Positions 28,875 through 37,647 of a stretch of 64,000 bases of DNA are shown here, piece by piece. The notes beneath the pieces are model-generated. The model ran no database searches. It had not been told where the DNA came from and saw nothing but the letters and a program-made list of their open reading frames with translations. The stretch is from contig NZ_AKKE01000062.1 of the NCBI RefSeq assembly GCF_000281975.1, positions 37,304 to 101,303 on the forward strand. Reading direction: 5' to 3'. Source of the DNA: Novosphingobium sp. AP12 (GTDB lineage: Bacteria > Pseudomonadota > Alphaproteobacteria > Sphingomonadales > Sphingomonadaceae). A program made the position numbers and the translations under genes. Positions within the stretch are counted from its first letter, which is position 1, and each line of letters starts with the position of its first letter.

Positions 28875-28980
28875 GCGCTGCGTCAGGCAGCGCGGATGGT
28901 GCGGGCGGCGGCGGGCCAGCGCGGCCCGCCGCCGCCCGGTATGACGCCCTGTCGACGGAGGAGCTGTCGGCAGGGCGTCA
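28875..28980 (-). other. three tandem intercistronic hairpins
   Basis: Reading in the direction of transcription: 28980-28942 folds as a 15-bp stem (one G-T pair, 9-base loop), 28937-28903 as a perfect 15-bp GC-rich stem with a 5-base loop, and 28893-28875 as a perfect 7-bp stem with a 5-base loop. None has a T tract. They fill most of the 132-base gap between the TonB receptor gene and the GH3 gene and probably adjust mRNA stability or read-through. Confidence 0.6.
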
Positions 28981-28989
28981 CGGGAGGTA

Positions 28990-31464
28990 TCAGAAGTTGG
29001 CCTTGGCGCGCACGCCCCAGGTGCGGGGCGGCTGCAGGTTGGACAGGAACACCGGATCGTAGCGCGGCGTGCCGAAGGCGCTAGCGTTGGTGCGGATCTT
29101 GCCGTTCTCGATGTTCTGGATGAACGCTTCGATCGAGTAGTTCTGGTCCGCCGAGGTGAAGCGCAGCGATGCGTCGGAACGGAAATACGCCTTCTGGCGG
29201 TCCCAGTCCGTGCCGTTTGTGCCGCGATCGGACATGTTGTCTGCCGGGTCGTTGACGTTCACGAACGGATTGGCATCGCCATTGAAGTAGCTGAGCCAGC
29301 TCTTCGTCTCGTAGTGGGTCGAGATGCGCGGCGTGATCGTCGCCCCGCTCGCCAGTTCGAACTCGTGCTCGTAGCTCGCCGTCGCCGAGAAGCGCGGCGC
29401 GTGGGCGAGCTCGTTGCCCTGGAGCTGCACGATCGAGGACGCTTTGCCGCCATCGTACAGACGGCCGTCGACGCTTTCGAGGTCGTCCAGCTTGGTCTTC
29501 TGGAGCGTGCCCGAGAACTGCAGGCGGTCGTTGTCGGTGAGGTTGGCGGTCAGTTCCGCTTCGAGGCCGTAAGCCTTCGCGCCCTTGGCGTTCTGGGTCA
29601 CGATCTGGCTGCGGATGACGTTGCCGGCATCGTCGCGGAAGGTGACGGCCTGGTTGACCTGATAGCCCTTGAAGTCGCTGTAGTAGGCGGCGAGGTTCAG
29701 GGTCAGGCGGCGGTCGAACATCCGGGTCTTGAGGCCGACTTCGTAGTTGGTCAGCGTTTCCGGGTCGGTCAGGCCGGCATTGTCCTGGATGTTGCCCGAC
29801 TTGAAGCCGGTGCTGATGCTGGCGTAGCCCAGCGTATCCTCGGCAAGGTCGGCGTCGACGCGGGCAAGGTAGGTGAGCTTGTCCCACTTGCCCTTCACGT
29901 CGTTGCTGGAGATCGAGTAGCCGGGCAGCAGGTTGACCAGTTCCTGCGCCGTCGCGTCGGGATAGGCGCCAAATATGCCGGACTGGCAAGCGCCGCCCGG
30001 CGCGAGGTCGGCCGGCGAGCAGCCGTCGCCCGAATAGGTCACGTTGCGGCCGCCGATGTCCTCCTTCTTGTCGGAAGTGTAGCGCAGGCCGCCGGTGACG
30101 CGCAGGGCGTCGGTCACGTGCCACACGGCCTGACCGAAGACGGCCCGGCTGTCGATCTGGCGATTGGCCTGGATGAAGCTGCCCGCCCAGCTGAAGGTGC
30201 CGTCGCGGTAGCCGTTGCGCTGGTCGATGTCGAAGCGGATGCGGTTCTTCTCGTGGCTGTAGTAGGCGCCAAGGATCCAGTCGATCGCCTGCTCGCCGGT
30301 CGACTTGAGCTGCAGTTCGTGGCTCTGGAAATCATAGCGCGAGGACAGCGTGCGGTTCTCGCCGAAAGCGCCGAGCGGCAGGTCGTTGCCGTTCGCATCC
30401 ACTTGGCCGGTCGGCGGCAGGGCACCGGCGTCCGCGTCGGTCTGGGTCGAGCCGCCGATGCGCGACCAGCCGGCGATGTAGCCCAGCTGGATGCCGTCGG
30501 TCAGGTCGTAGTTCATCGAACTGCGCACCGCGACCGAGTAGCGGTCGGTGTCCGCTGCGGTGTCGCTCAGCGTGGACCAGCGCTTCGTGCCGGCGCGCGG
30601 GGTCTGCAGCAGGCCGATCACCGGCGCGCCGGTGTCCCAGAAGCCTTCGGCCGAGAGGTTCCAGCTGAACTTGTCGCTGGGCTGCCACAGCAGCGAGCCG
30701 CGGACCGACTGCTGGTCGGCGGCGTAGTACTTCTTGCCGGTGGTGACGAAGGCGGACTTGTTGATGCCGGCGATGTCGGGGGCGGGCTGGAAGTCGGCAT
30801 AGCCGTCGTGACGGTCGGTCACGAAGGCGACGCGCGCGGCCAGGGTGTCGGTGATCGGGATGTTGATTGCGCCGCGCACGCCGAGGCGGTCGTAGTTGCC
30901 GCCGGTCACTTCGACGGTGCCCTCGAACTCGCCGAGCTTGGGCTTGGCGGAGATCAGGCTGAGCGCGCCGACCGTGGCGTTGCGGCCGAACAGCGTGCCC
31001 TGCGGCCCGCGCAGCACCTCAACGCGCTCCATGTCGTACATGAGCACCGAAGCGCCCTGCGAGCGCGGCGAGTAGATGCCATCGACGTAGATCGCGACCT
31101 CGGGGTCGGCGACTTCGGTATAGGCGCTGTCGTTGCCGATGCCGCGCAGGGTCAGCAGGACCGCCGACTGGTCACCCTGCTGGTTGAACTGCAGCGAGGG
31201 GACGTACTTGGCAAGGTCGGTGACGTCCTTGACCTGCTGCTTGTCAAGCTGGGCCTGGCCGAAGGCGGACACGGCGATCGGGGTCGACTGAAGGGTGGTT
31301 TCGCGGCGCGTGGCGGTGACGATGATGTCACCGTCGCTGGCCTGCGAAGGAGCCGTGGGCTGGACCGCGGCCGGAGTGGCAGCATCCTGCGCCAGTGCCG
31401 GCGTGATTGCACAGATTGCAGTCGCGAGCGCAGTGCTCGCGACAAGCGCGTACCTCATCATCAT
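28990..31464 (-). CDS. TonB-dependent receptor of the beta-glucoside locus
   Basis: An 824-residue outer-membrane receptor. Signal peptide (ALVASTALATAICAITPALAQ), a TonB-box-like segment (DIIVTATRRETTLQ), plug domain (about 55-170, with VLRGPQGTLFGRNATVGALSLIS) and a 22-strand barrel ending in an aromatic/Phe C-terminus (WGVRAKANF). It belongs to the large sphingomonad TonB-receptor group often coupled to sugar uptake. Of three adjacent ATGs, the first (31464) has AGGGAG upstream. It heads the leftward operon with two GH3 enzymes and diverges from the FHS permease and LacI genes, so beta-linked glucosides are the likely cargo. Confidence 0.92.
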   Translation of the reverse strand: MMMRYALVASTALATAICAITPALAQDAATPAAVQPTAPSQASDGDIIVTATRRETTLQSTPIAVSAFGQAQLDKQQVKDVTDLAKYVPSLQFNQQGDQSAVLLTLRGIGNDSAYTEVADPEVAIYVDGIYSPRSQGASVLMYDMERVEVLRGPQGTLFGRNATVGALSLISAKPKLGEFEGTVEVTGGNYDRLGVRGAINIPITDTLAARVAFVTDRHDGYADFQPAPDIAGINKSAFVTTGKKYYAADQQSVRGSLLWQPSDKFSWNLSAEGFWDTGAPVIGLLQTPRAGTKRWSTLSDTAADTDRYSVAVRSSMNYDLTDGIQLGYIAGWSRIGGSTQTDADAGALPPTGQVDANGNDLPLGAFGENRTLSSRYDFQSHELQLKSTGEQAIDWILGAYYSHEKNRIRFDIDQRNGYRDGTFSWAGSFIQANRQIDSRAVFGQAVWHVTDALRVTGGLRYTSDKKEDIGGRNVTYSGDGCSPADLAPGGACQSGIFGAYPDATAQELVNLLPGYSISSNDVKGKWDKLTYLARVDADLAEDTLGYASISTGFKSGNIQDNAGLTDPETLTNYEVGLKTRMFDRRLTLNLAAYYSDFKGYQVNQAVTFRDDAGNVIRSQIVTQNAKGAKAYGLEAELTANLTDNDRLQFSGTLQKTKLDDLESVDGRLYDGGKASSIVQLQGNELAHAPRFSATASYEHEFELASGATITPRISTHYETKSWLSYFNGDANPFVNVNDPADNMSDRGTNGTDWDRQKAYFRSDASLRFTSADQNYSIEAFIQNIENGKIRTNASAFGTPRYDPVFLSNLQPPRTWGVRAKANF

Positions 31465-31502
31465 CTCTCTCCCTGGAAGCATTGAACCTGCTTTCGCCGC
31501 GA

Positions 31503-31531
31503 CATACACCAGAGGTTGACATCGATGTCAA
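31503..31531 (-). promoter_or_regulatory. predicted promoter of the TonB receptor/GH3 operon
   Basis: Reading leftward, TTGACA (31531-31526) is followed after 17 bases by TGTATG (31508-31503). The -35 is perfect and the -10 weak. The -35 lies inside the first palindromic operator, so repressor binding there would block it. Confidence 0.45.
31516..31531. promoter_or_regulatory. palindromic operator 1 (TTGACATCGATGTCAA)
   Basis: A perfect 16-bp palindrome with a central CG, the form expected for a LacI-family operator. It lies in the divergent region between the TonB receptor and FHS permease genes, and the LacI gene is in the rightward operon. Confidence 0.75.
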
Positions 31532-31540
31532 TCCGGTTTC

Positions 31541-31554
31541 TGACATCGATGTCA
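31541..31554. promoter_or_regulatory. palindromic operator 2 (TGACATCGATGTCA)
   Basis: A perfect 14-bp palindrome identical to the core of operator 1; the centres are 24 bp apart. The pair probably binds the LacI-family regulator cooperatively and controls both divergent operons. Confidence 0.72.
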
Positions 31555-31611
31555 AACATGACAAAGACACGCTTTCCCGCCATTGAACTGGGCGATAGGA
31601 TGCCGCGAGAC

Positions 31612-32874
31612 ATGACTGCGCTGATGGCCGAAGCCGAGAATCCCCGTCCCGAATCGCATGACGAAAACGCTGCAAGCCGGCTTTTTCGGCTGTCGGTCGG
31701 CGTGTTCTTCATCGGGGGTTTCCTGACGTCGTCCGTCAGCCTGCTGGTGCCGCAGCTCAAGCTCATGCTGGCGTTGGACTATACCCAGGCGCTGCTGGTG
31801 CAGATGGCCTTTCACGCCAGCTACCTGCTGTTCGCGCTGCCGATAACCGCCTTCATCGTCGCCTCGGGCTACATGCGGGCGATCTCGGCAGGACTGGCGA
31901 TCATGGCCGCCGGGTGCCTGTCGCTGGCGATAGCGCAGCACGCGTTGTCCTTTGCGCTGGTGCTGGGGGCGCTGCTGTTGCTCTCGGCGGGGCAGACGTT
32001 CCTGCAGATGGCGTCGAACACGGTCGTCACCGTCATCGGACCCTCGCGCGGCGCGGCACGGCGGCTGACGTTGCTGCAGGGGTTCAACTCGCTCGGCACG
32101 GTCGCCGGACCAATGATCAGCGCGCCGCTGCTGCTGGCGGGAAGGGACTCGCGGACAGCTTGGACTTTCACCGCCACGCTGCCATTTGCCGGGACCGCGG
32201 CGGTGACCGCCCTGCTCGCCTTCGCCTACTTCCGCCACCGCTCGCTGCTGGGCCGGGACGAGGACCGGGGGGGTACGCGCTTCGTCTCAACCGGTCAGAT
32301 GTTCCGCATCTTCGCGCAGGTGAAGCGGCTGCGCTGGGGGACGGCGGCGATCTTTGTCTATGTCGGCGCGGAAGTGACCATCGGCGCGCTGCTGCCCAGC
32401 GTGCTGATGCTGCCGGACCGGCTCGGCGCGGGCCCCGTCGCGGCGGGACAGCTGGTGAGCCTTTACTGGGGAGGGGCGATGCTCGGCCGCTTCGCCGGAG
32501 CCTGGGCGATGACGCGGGTGAACGAGGCGCGCCTCCTAGCAGGCGCGGCGCTGGGCGCGGTCGCGCTGACGATCGGCGCCATCGTGCTGCCGGGAGGCGT
32601 GGCGGCCGGAGCGCTCATCGCGGTGGGCCTGTGCAATTCGATCATGTACCCGACGATCTACGCGCTTGCCTTCCCGGACGATGACCGCCAGGCCCCGATC
32701 GCCTCGATGTGGCTCTGCATGGCGGTAGTCGGCGGGGCCATCATACCGCTGGTGACGGGGACCGTCGCCGACGCCACCGCGCTGCTGCCCTCCCTGATGG
32801 TGCCGGCTGCGTGTTACCTGTTCATCGCCTGTTTCGCCTCGCTTTGTGCGCGGATCCCGGAGACCCGTTCATGA
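31612..32874 (+). CDS. FHS-type MFS sugar permease
   Basis: A protein of about 420 residues with 12 predicted membrane helices. LFRLSVGVFFIGGFLTSSVSLLVPQLK, LLVQMAFHASYLLFALPI, AGQTFLQMASNTVV and RLTLLQGFNSLGTVAGP are typical of the FucP/GluP (fucose:H+ symporter) group, so it should carry a hexose across the inner membrane with protons. The start is uncertain: ATG codons at 31558, 31600 and 31612 are in frame. The first touches operator 2 and lacks a ribosome binding site, so 31612 is preferred. The stop overlaps the LacI start. Confidence 0.85.
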   Translation: MTALMAEAENPRPESHDENAASRLFRLSVGVFFIGGFLTSSVSLLVPQLKLMLALDYTQALLVQMAFHASYLLFALPITAFIVASGYMRAISAGLAIMAAGCLSLAIAQHALSFALVLGALLLLSAGQTFLQMASNTVVTVIGPSRGAARRLTLLQGFNSLGTVAGPMISAPLLLAGRDSRTAWTFTATLPFAGTAAVTALLAFAYFRHRSLLGRDEDRGGTRFVSTGQMFRIFAQVKRLRWGTAAIFVYVGAEVTIGALLPSVLMLPDRLGAGPVAAGQLVSLYWGGAMLGRFAGAWAMTRVNEARLLAGAALGAVALTIGAIVLPGGVAAGALIAVGLCNSIMYPTIYALAFPDDDRQAPIASMWLCMAVVGGAIIPLVTGTVADATALLPSLMVPAACYLFIACFASLCARIPETRS

Positions 32875-33890
32875 AGATGGTCACGATCAAGGACGTCGCC
32901 GCGCGCGCCGGTGTCTCCCCCAAGACCGTCTCGCGCGTCATCAACGGCGAGGATCACGTTCGCCCGGAAATCCGCGACGCGGTGCAGAAGGTGGTCGCCG
33001 AGTTGAACTACCGGCCCAATGCCTTCGCGCGCAGCCTGTCCAGCTCGCGTTCCTATCTGCTCGGCCTGTTCATCGACGACCCCGTCTCGGGCTACGCGGC
33101 CGATGTCCAGCACGGCGCCCTGTTGCGCTGCCGGGAGCGTAGCTATCACCTCGTGGTCGAGCCCGTGGAACTCCAGCGGCAGGGCTGGGAGGACCACGTT
33201 CGGGGCAGCATATCCAGCCTCCGCCTCGATGGTGCGATCATCGCGCCCCCCATCTGCGACGATGCCAGGTTGCTCGACCTCTTCGTGCAGATCGGCATAC
33301 CCCACGTCCTGATCGCGCCCTCGACCGAGCCGAAAAACTCGGGCGCAGTGTGGATGGACGACCGCCGCGCGGCGCACGAGATGACCCAGCACCTGATAGC
33401 ACAGGGCCACCGCAGGATCGGTTTTATCCAGGGACCGCTGAGTCACAGCGCCTCGGGCCGCCGGGAAGAGGGCTTTCGCGCCGCCATGGGCGAAGCTGGC
33501 GTCACCGTCGATGAAAGCGCGGTGCTGCGCGGCGACTTCACCTTCCGCTCGGGGCTGGAACTGGGCGAAACACTGCTCGACCTCCCCGATGCGCTGACGG
33601 CGATCTTCGCCAGCAACGACGACATGGCACTCGGCGTGCTCATCACCGCCATGAAGCGCGGCATCGCCGTGCCGGAGCAACTGTCGATCTCCGGGTTCGA
33701 CGATGTCGCGACCTCGCGCGCGGCGTGGCCGCAGATCACCACGATCCGCCAACCCAAGGCTGAGATGGCGGCAGCGGCGGTCGACATATTGACCGATCCC
33801 GGGTTCCGTAAGCAGCGGGTGGGCCAGGCCCCTCGCCTGATGCTACCGCATGAACTGATCACGAGAGGCAGCACCGGCAAGGCGCCGTGA
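32871..33890 (+). CDS. LacI-family transcriptional regulator
   Basis: A 339-residue regulator with an N-terminal LacI helix-turn-helix (TIKDVAARAGVSPKTVSRVINGEDHVRPE), hinge helix (NAFARSLSSSRS) and a periplasmic-binding-protein-like ligand domain (LLGLFIDD ... IGFIQGPLSHSASGRREEGF ... AIFASNDDMALGVL ... ISGFDDVATSRAAWPQITTI). It overlaps the FHS permease stop by 4 bases. It most likely binds the twin palindromes at 31516-31554 and releases them when a beta-glucoside or glucose-derived inducer is present. The ligand is inferred from the neighbouring GH3 genes. Confidence 0.92.
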   Translation: MKMVTIKDVAARAGVSPKTVSRVINGEDHVRPEIRDAVQKVVAELNYRPNAFARSLSSSRSYLLGLFIDDPVSGYAADVQHGALLRCRERSYHLVVEPVELQRQGWEDHVRGSISSLRLDGAIIAPPICDDARLLDLFVQIGIPHVLIAPSTEPKNSGAVWMDDRRAAHEMTQHLIAQGHRRIGFIQGPLSHSASGRREEGFRAAMGEAGVTVDESAVLRGDFTFRSGLELGETLLDLPDALTAIFASNDDMALGVLITAMKRGIAVPEQLSISGFDDVATSRAAWPQITTIRQPKAEMAAAAVDILTDPGFRKQRVGQAPRLMLPHELITRGSTGKAP

Positions 33891-34058
33891 CAGGTGCGTC
33901 GGATAATGAGCCGTCGGGGGGGTAGCCAACGCGAACGTCGCCCCGACGCCGGGGACCGTGAGCAGCGGATCGCTCGGGCGCCCACTCTATCTCCGCTCCG
34001 CCGTGTTAGTCGAATGTCTGCTGACATCTCCTGCAACCATCCCTAGGCTGATCCCCCG

Positions 34059-34622
34059 ATGCAGGACACGCGGCCAACACAGCAAAGGGAGCGGCTATCG
34101 ACCGCGCTGGCGGCGGTTGCAGACGGCGACCAGGCGGCGCTTCGCGAAGTCTACGATTCCACCTCGGCGAAGCTTTTCGGCGTATGCCTCCGTATCTGCC
34201 AGGATCGTGAAGCGGCCGAGGATGTGTTGCAACAGGTTTACGTAAAGATTTGGCATCGCGCAGGCCGGTTCGACGCGCAGCGGGCAAGCCCGATCACCTG
34301 GCTCTGCGCGATCGCGCGCAACACCGCCATCGACTGGCACCGGGCCAACATGGTGGCCCATCTTCCCGCCAGCGCGGCGGCTGCGGTCGCCGATCCCAGC
34401 CCCCTCGCGCCCGAAATGATCGAGGCGCAGCAGCAAAGCGCCCGCATTTTCGACTGCCTCGAAGAACTCGACGACCGCCCCCGCACCGCGATACGCTCCG
34501 CCTTCTACGACGGGCTGACCTACGCCCAGCTCGCCGATGCGATGACAGTTCCGCTGGGTACGCTCAAGAGCTGGGTGCGGCGCGGGTTGATCCAGTTGAG
34601 GGGGTGCCTGGGCGATGGCTGA
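34059..34622 (+). CDS. ECF-type RNA polymerase sigma factor
   Basis: A 187-residue group IV sigma factor. Region 2 (about 12-80) includes LFGVCLRICQDREAAEDVLQQVYVKIW; region 4 (about 125-180) includes ALEELDDRPRTAIRSAFYDGLTYAQLADAM-like spacing with LGTLKSWVRRGLIQLRG. It is followed by an overlapping RskA-like anti-sigma gene and a fasciclin gene, a grouping common in proteobacteria, so it probably directs its own operon. The start has little ribosome-binding sequence. Confidence 0.92.
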   Translation: MQDTRPTQQRERLSTALAAVADGDQAALREVYDSTSAKLFGVCLRICQDREAAEDVLQQVYVKIWHRAGRFDAQRASPITWLCAIARNTAIDWHRANMVAHLPASAAAAVADPSPLAPEMIEAQQQSARIFDCLEELDDRPRTAIRSAFYDGLTYAQLADAMTVPLGTLKSWVRRGLIQLRGCLGDG

Positions 34623-35316
34623 CCCGATGTCCGCCGAAGAGCGCGACGCCCTGGCAGGCGAACTTGCGCTTGGTGTTCTCGTAGGCGAGGAGCGGGCCGC
34701 CGCTATGCGGCTGCGCTTGTCCGATCCGGCCTTCGCAGCCGCGGTGAACGACTGGAACACGCGTTTCGAGCCGCTCTACGCGGGGTTCGCGGAGAGCCCG
34801 GCGCCCGCGCTGTGGCCGGCGATCCAGCGCCGTCTCGCGGCGCCCGATCACAGCCGCATCCGGCGGGCACTGAGGCTCTGGCGCATCGGCGCGGTCGCCA
34901 GCAGCGCACTGGCCGCTTCGCTGGCCACCGTCATCCTGCTTCGGCCCCCGCCGGCACCGGTTGAGATCGTGCGGCCGCCCGAGCAGGTCGCTGTCGCTCA
35001 GCTCGGGACCGAGGAAGCTCCGGCGCTTCTGGCGGTCAACTACGATCCCGCGGGCGGCGTCCTGCGGATCCGCGCAGTACGCCTGCCGGAAAGCCGCTTG
35101 GCGCCCGAACTCTGGGTGATCCCCGCGGACGGCGTGCCGCGGTCGCTCGGCCTCGTGGCGAGCGGGGGCAGCAGCACGGTCGCGATCTCCGCCGCCAACC
35201 GGGCCCTGCTGCAGGATGGCGTGACGCTGGCGATTACGCTCGAGCCTCGCGACGGCGCCCCTCATGACGCGCCGAGCAGTGCGCCGATCGCGGCAGGAAA
35301 AATTTCGGCGATCTGA
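34615..35316 (+). CDS. RskA-family anti-sigma factor
   Basis: A 233-residue protein overlapping the sigma gene by 8 bases. The N-terminal cytoplasmic part (1-90; ERDALAGELALGVLVGEERAAAMRL) would bind the sigma factor, one membrane helix lies near residues 96-115, and the periplasmic C-terminal part matches the RskA domain (ELWVIPADGVPRSLGLVASGG; LAITLEPRDGAPHDAPSSAPIAAGKI). It probably holds the ECF sigma inactive until an envelope signal triggers its cleavage or release. Confidence 0.88.
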   Translation: MADPMSAEERDALAGELALGVLVGEERAAAMRLRLSDPAFAAAVNDWNTRFEPLYAGFAESPAPALWPAIQRRLAAPDHSRIRRALRLWRIGAVASSALAASLATVILLRPPPAPVEIVRPPEQVAVAQLGTEEAPALLAVNYDPAGGVLRIRAVRLPESRLAPELWVIPADGVPRSLGLVASGGSSTVAISAANRALLQDGVTLAITLEPRDGAPHDAPSSAPIAAGKISAI

Positions 35317-35400
35317 TGCTCCCGGTGCATCCGACGCAGGAAGCGCTTCGTAGCTTCGCTTGAATCCCGCAGTTCGGGATCGTCGGAGAAGGAAGCCCAG

Positions 35401-35961
35401 ATGCGCAACTTCAAGAAGATTGGTATAATCGTCGCTGGCTCGGCACTGCTCGCCACCGGAGCCGTCGCGGCCGTGCAGCACTTGCCGATGGTGGGCGGAG
35501 CAGAGATGTATCCGACCAAGACCATCGTCGAAAACGCGATGAATTCGAAGGATCACACCACGCTCGTCGCCGCCGTGAAAGCCGCCGGGCTTGTGGAGAC
35601 ACTATCTGGACCGGGGCCTTTCACAGTCTTCGCGCCGACCAACGCCGCCTTTGCCAAGCTCCCCGCCGGCACTGTCGACACGCTCCTCAAGCCTGAAAAC
35701 AAGGCGCAGCTGACCTCGATCCTGACGTACCACGTCGTGCCGGGCAAGATGAGCGCCGCGATGCTGGCCAAGAACGCGGGCATGCATAAGGGCAAGGCCA
35801 TGCTCACAACCGTCCAGGGCGAGCAGTTGACCGTCACCAAGGGCCCCGGCGGTAGCTGGTGGGTCGTCGACGCCAAGGGCGGCAAGGCAAAAATCACCAT
35901 TGCCGACGTCAATCAGTCGAACGGGGTGATCCATGTCATCGACGGCGTGTTGATGCCCTGA
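35401..35961 (+). CDS. secreted fasciclin-domain protein
   Basis: A 186-residue protein with an N-terminal signal or anchor segment ([18 protein letters not shown]) and one fasciclin/FAS1 domain (about 45-186) with the H1 box [14 protein letters not shown] and H2-like [14 protein letters not shown]1 domains mediate adhesion or envelope interactions. It follows the anti-sigma gene by 84 bases and is the likely main target of the sigma factor. GGAGAAGG upstream of the ATG. Confidence 0.92.
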   Translation: MRNFKKIGIIVAGSALLATGAVAAVQHLPMVGGAEMYPTKTIVENAMNSKDHTTLVAAVKAAGLVETLSGPGPFTVFAPTNAAFAKLPAGTVDTLLKPENKAQLTSILTYHVVPGKMSAAMLAKNAGMHKGKAMLTTVQGEQLTVTKGPGGSWWVVDAKGGKAKITIADVNQSNGVIHVIDGVLMP

Positions 35962-36008
35962 CGCTGAATGGCCGGCGCGCTTCCCCCATGGGCGCGCCGA
36001 GCCGTGTC

Positions 36009-36044
36009 TGCCGGCGCCTCCATCCCCACCCTCCGGCGCCGGCA
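36009..36044. terminator. hairpin between convergent genes
   Basis: TGCCGGCGCC (36009-36018) and GGCGCCGGCA (36035-36044) form a perfect 10-bp stem around a 16-base loop. No T tract follows. It lies between the fasciclin gene and the convergent serine hydrolase gene. Confidence 0.4.
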
Positions 36045-36078
36045 GGCACAACCGCTCCCGTGGCCCGCGGCATCACCC

Positions 36079-37647
36079 CTACGGTGCCGGGGTGAACAGC
36101 AGGTCTTGGTAGTCGAAGCTGAAGTCAGCGATCGGCGAAACCGGCTTGGCGGTGATCCGCGCGACCTTGCCGTCGGCATCGAGGCCGAAGGTGAGGTAGG
36201 CCGGCTCGATCCCCGCATCGTCGAACTTGGCGACGAAAGTGTCGTACTGGTAGTGGGTCAGCCGCCCTGTCATGCCCGGCGTCGTGGTGAAGTCCACTGT
36301 CAGGCCCTTTGCGTCCGATCCGACCTTCAGAGTGCCATACCACGGGTCGGTGTAGCTGCCCGCATAGCGGGCGCGGGGCAGCGAGGGGCCGATCTTCGCG
36401 GGCGCGGCCGCCTGCTGCTTCACCGTCGCTTCGGCCGCCGCAATGCGCGAGCGGCGATATTCGCCGAACTTCGAGGGCCAGTCCTGCCTGGGCAGCCCGA
36501 GGTAATGGTCGATCAGCTCGTACATCAGCCCGTAGCGGGGCTCGATCTCCTCGCTGTTGATGGTGATGGCGAAGCCGACGTCGCGCTCGGGGATCATCAC
36601 GACGACGGTGGTGAAGCCGAACAGCCCGCCCGCGTGCCAGATGATCTTCGAGCCCTTGTAGTCGCGCACTTCCCAGCCCAGCGCATAGGCGTCGAAGCCC
36701 GGCGTAGCACCTTCGACCGGGGCGGGCATGGGGCTGATCGGCATTGGGGTGACCGGTGCCCACATCTCCCTGCTCGCGGCCTCGCTGAACAGGCGGCCCT
36801 TTCCTTCGGGCAAGGCGCCATGGGCCAGCTGGATCTGCAGCCAGCGCGCGAGGTCGGAGGCGCTGGCGGCGATCAGGCCGGCGGGCGCTCCCGCCTGGCC
36901 CAGCCGGTCACGCTCGTCGAGGAGCTTCATCGGCCCTGTCCCGCGCACCGCGCCGCCGTAGCGGGCATGGGGCTGCGCGCGGTCGGGGGTGGTAAGCTGC
37001 CGTTCCTTTTCGGCCGTGGCGTTGGGCAGGCCGGCAGGCGCGAAGACATGGTCGCGCATGTAACCCTCCCAGGACTGCCCGCTCACCTGCTCGATCAACG
37101 CGCCCGCCACCGTGTAGAGGATGTTGTCGTAGGCATAGCCGCTGCGGAAGCTGGTCGCGGGCTTGATGTAGCGCAGCCGCGCGATCGTCTCGGCGCGCGA
37201 AAGCTTGCCGCGCGGGACCATCAGCATGTCGCCCGCGCCGAGCCCCAGCCCGCTGCGGTGGACCAGCAGGTCGCGCACCGTGATCTCGCGCGTGACCCAC
37301 GGATCGTACATCTGGAAGGTGGGCAAGTGGTCGATCACCTTGTCGTCCCAGCCGATCCTGCCGGCATCGACCAGCGTGGCGAGCGCGGCGGTGGTGAACG
37401 CCTTGCCGGTGGAGGCGATCATGAACAGCGTGTCGGCATCGACCTTTTCCGGCGCGCCCAGCTTGCGCACGCCGTAGCCTTTCGCGACCACGATCTTGCC
37501 CTGCTCGACGATGGCGACGGCCATGCCCGGGGTGCCCGAGGCCTCGCGCAACTGCTCGATCCGCGCGTCGAGGTCGGCGGGCGGGGCGGCCAGCGCGGGC
37601 GCGGCGAGGGCGAGGATGGGCAGGGCGAGCAGCGCGTGCAGTCTCAT
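36079..37647 (-). CDS. periplasmic serine hydrolase (class C beta-lactamase fold) with DUF3471-like tail
   Basis: A 522-residue protein. Signal peptide at residues 1-21 (ALAAPALA), penicillin-recognising fold with catalytic Ser79-x-x-Lys82 in MIASTGKAFT and the Tyr-x-Asn motif in YAYDNILYTVAG. A C-terminal domain (about 415-522; YAGSYTDPWYGTLKVG) resembles DUF3471. Such enzymes include D-aminopeptidases, D-Ala-D-Ala peptidases and esterases. Placement with DgcN, a dipeptidase and peptide transporters suggests activity on D-amino-acid peptides. The true start is the ATG at 37647, which overlaps the upstream gene's stop by one base. Confidence 0.88.
   Translation of the reverse strand: MRLHALLALPILALAAPALAAPPADLDARIEQLREASGTPGMAVAIVEQGKIVVAKGYGVRKLGAPEKVDADTLFMIASTGKAFTTAALATLVDAGRIGWDDKVIDHLPTFQMYDPWVTREITVRDLLVHRSGLGLGAGDMLMVPRGKLSRAETIARLRYIKPATSFRSGYAYDNILYTVAGALIEQVSGQSWEGYMRDHVFAPAGLPNATAEKERQLTTPDRAQPHARYGGAVRGTGPMKLLDERDRLGQAGAPAGLIAASASDLARWLQIQLAHGALPEGKGRLFSEAASREMWAPVTPMPISPMPAPVEGATPGFDAYALGWEVRDYKGSKIIWHAGGLFGFTTVVVMIPERDVGFAITINSEEIEPRYGLMYELIDHYLGLPRQDWPSKFGEYRRSRIAAAEATVKQQAAAPAKIGPSLPRARYAGSYTDPWYGTLKVGSDAKGLTVDFTTTPGMTGRLTHYQYDTFVAKFDDAGIEPAYLTFGLDADGKVARITAKPVSPIADFSFDYQDLLFTPAP

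Noticed and set aside
29314..31485. Long rightward open frame opposite the first TonB receptor
   Set aside because: Same reason: antisense shadow without family features.
31516..31560. Upstream starts (TTG 31516, ATG 31558) for the FHS permease
   Set aside because: They lie in or beside the operators and lack a ribosome binding site; the added residues are unlike transporter N-termini.
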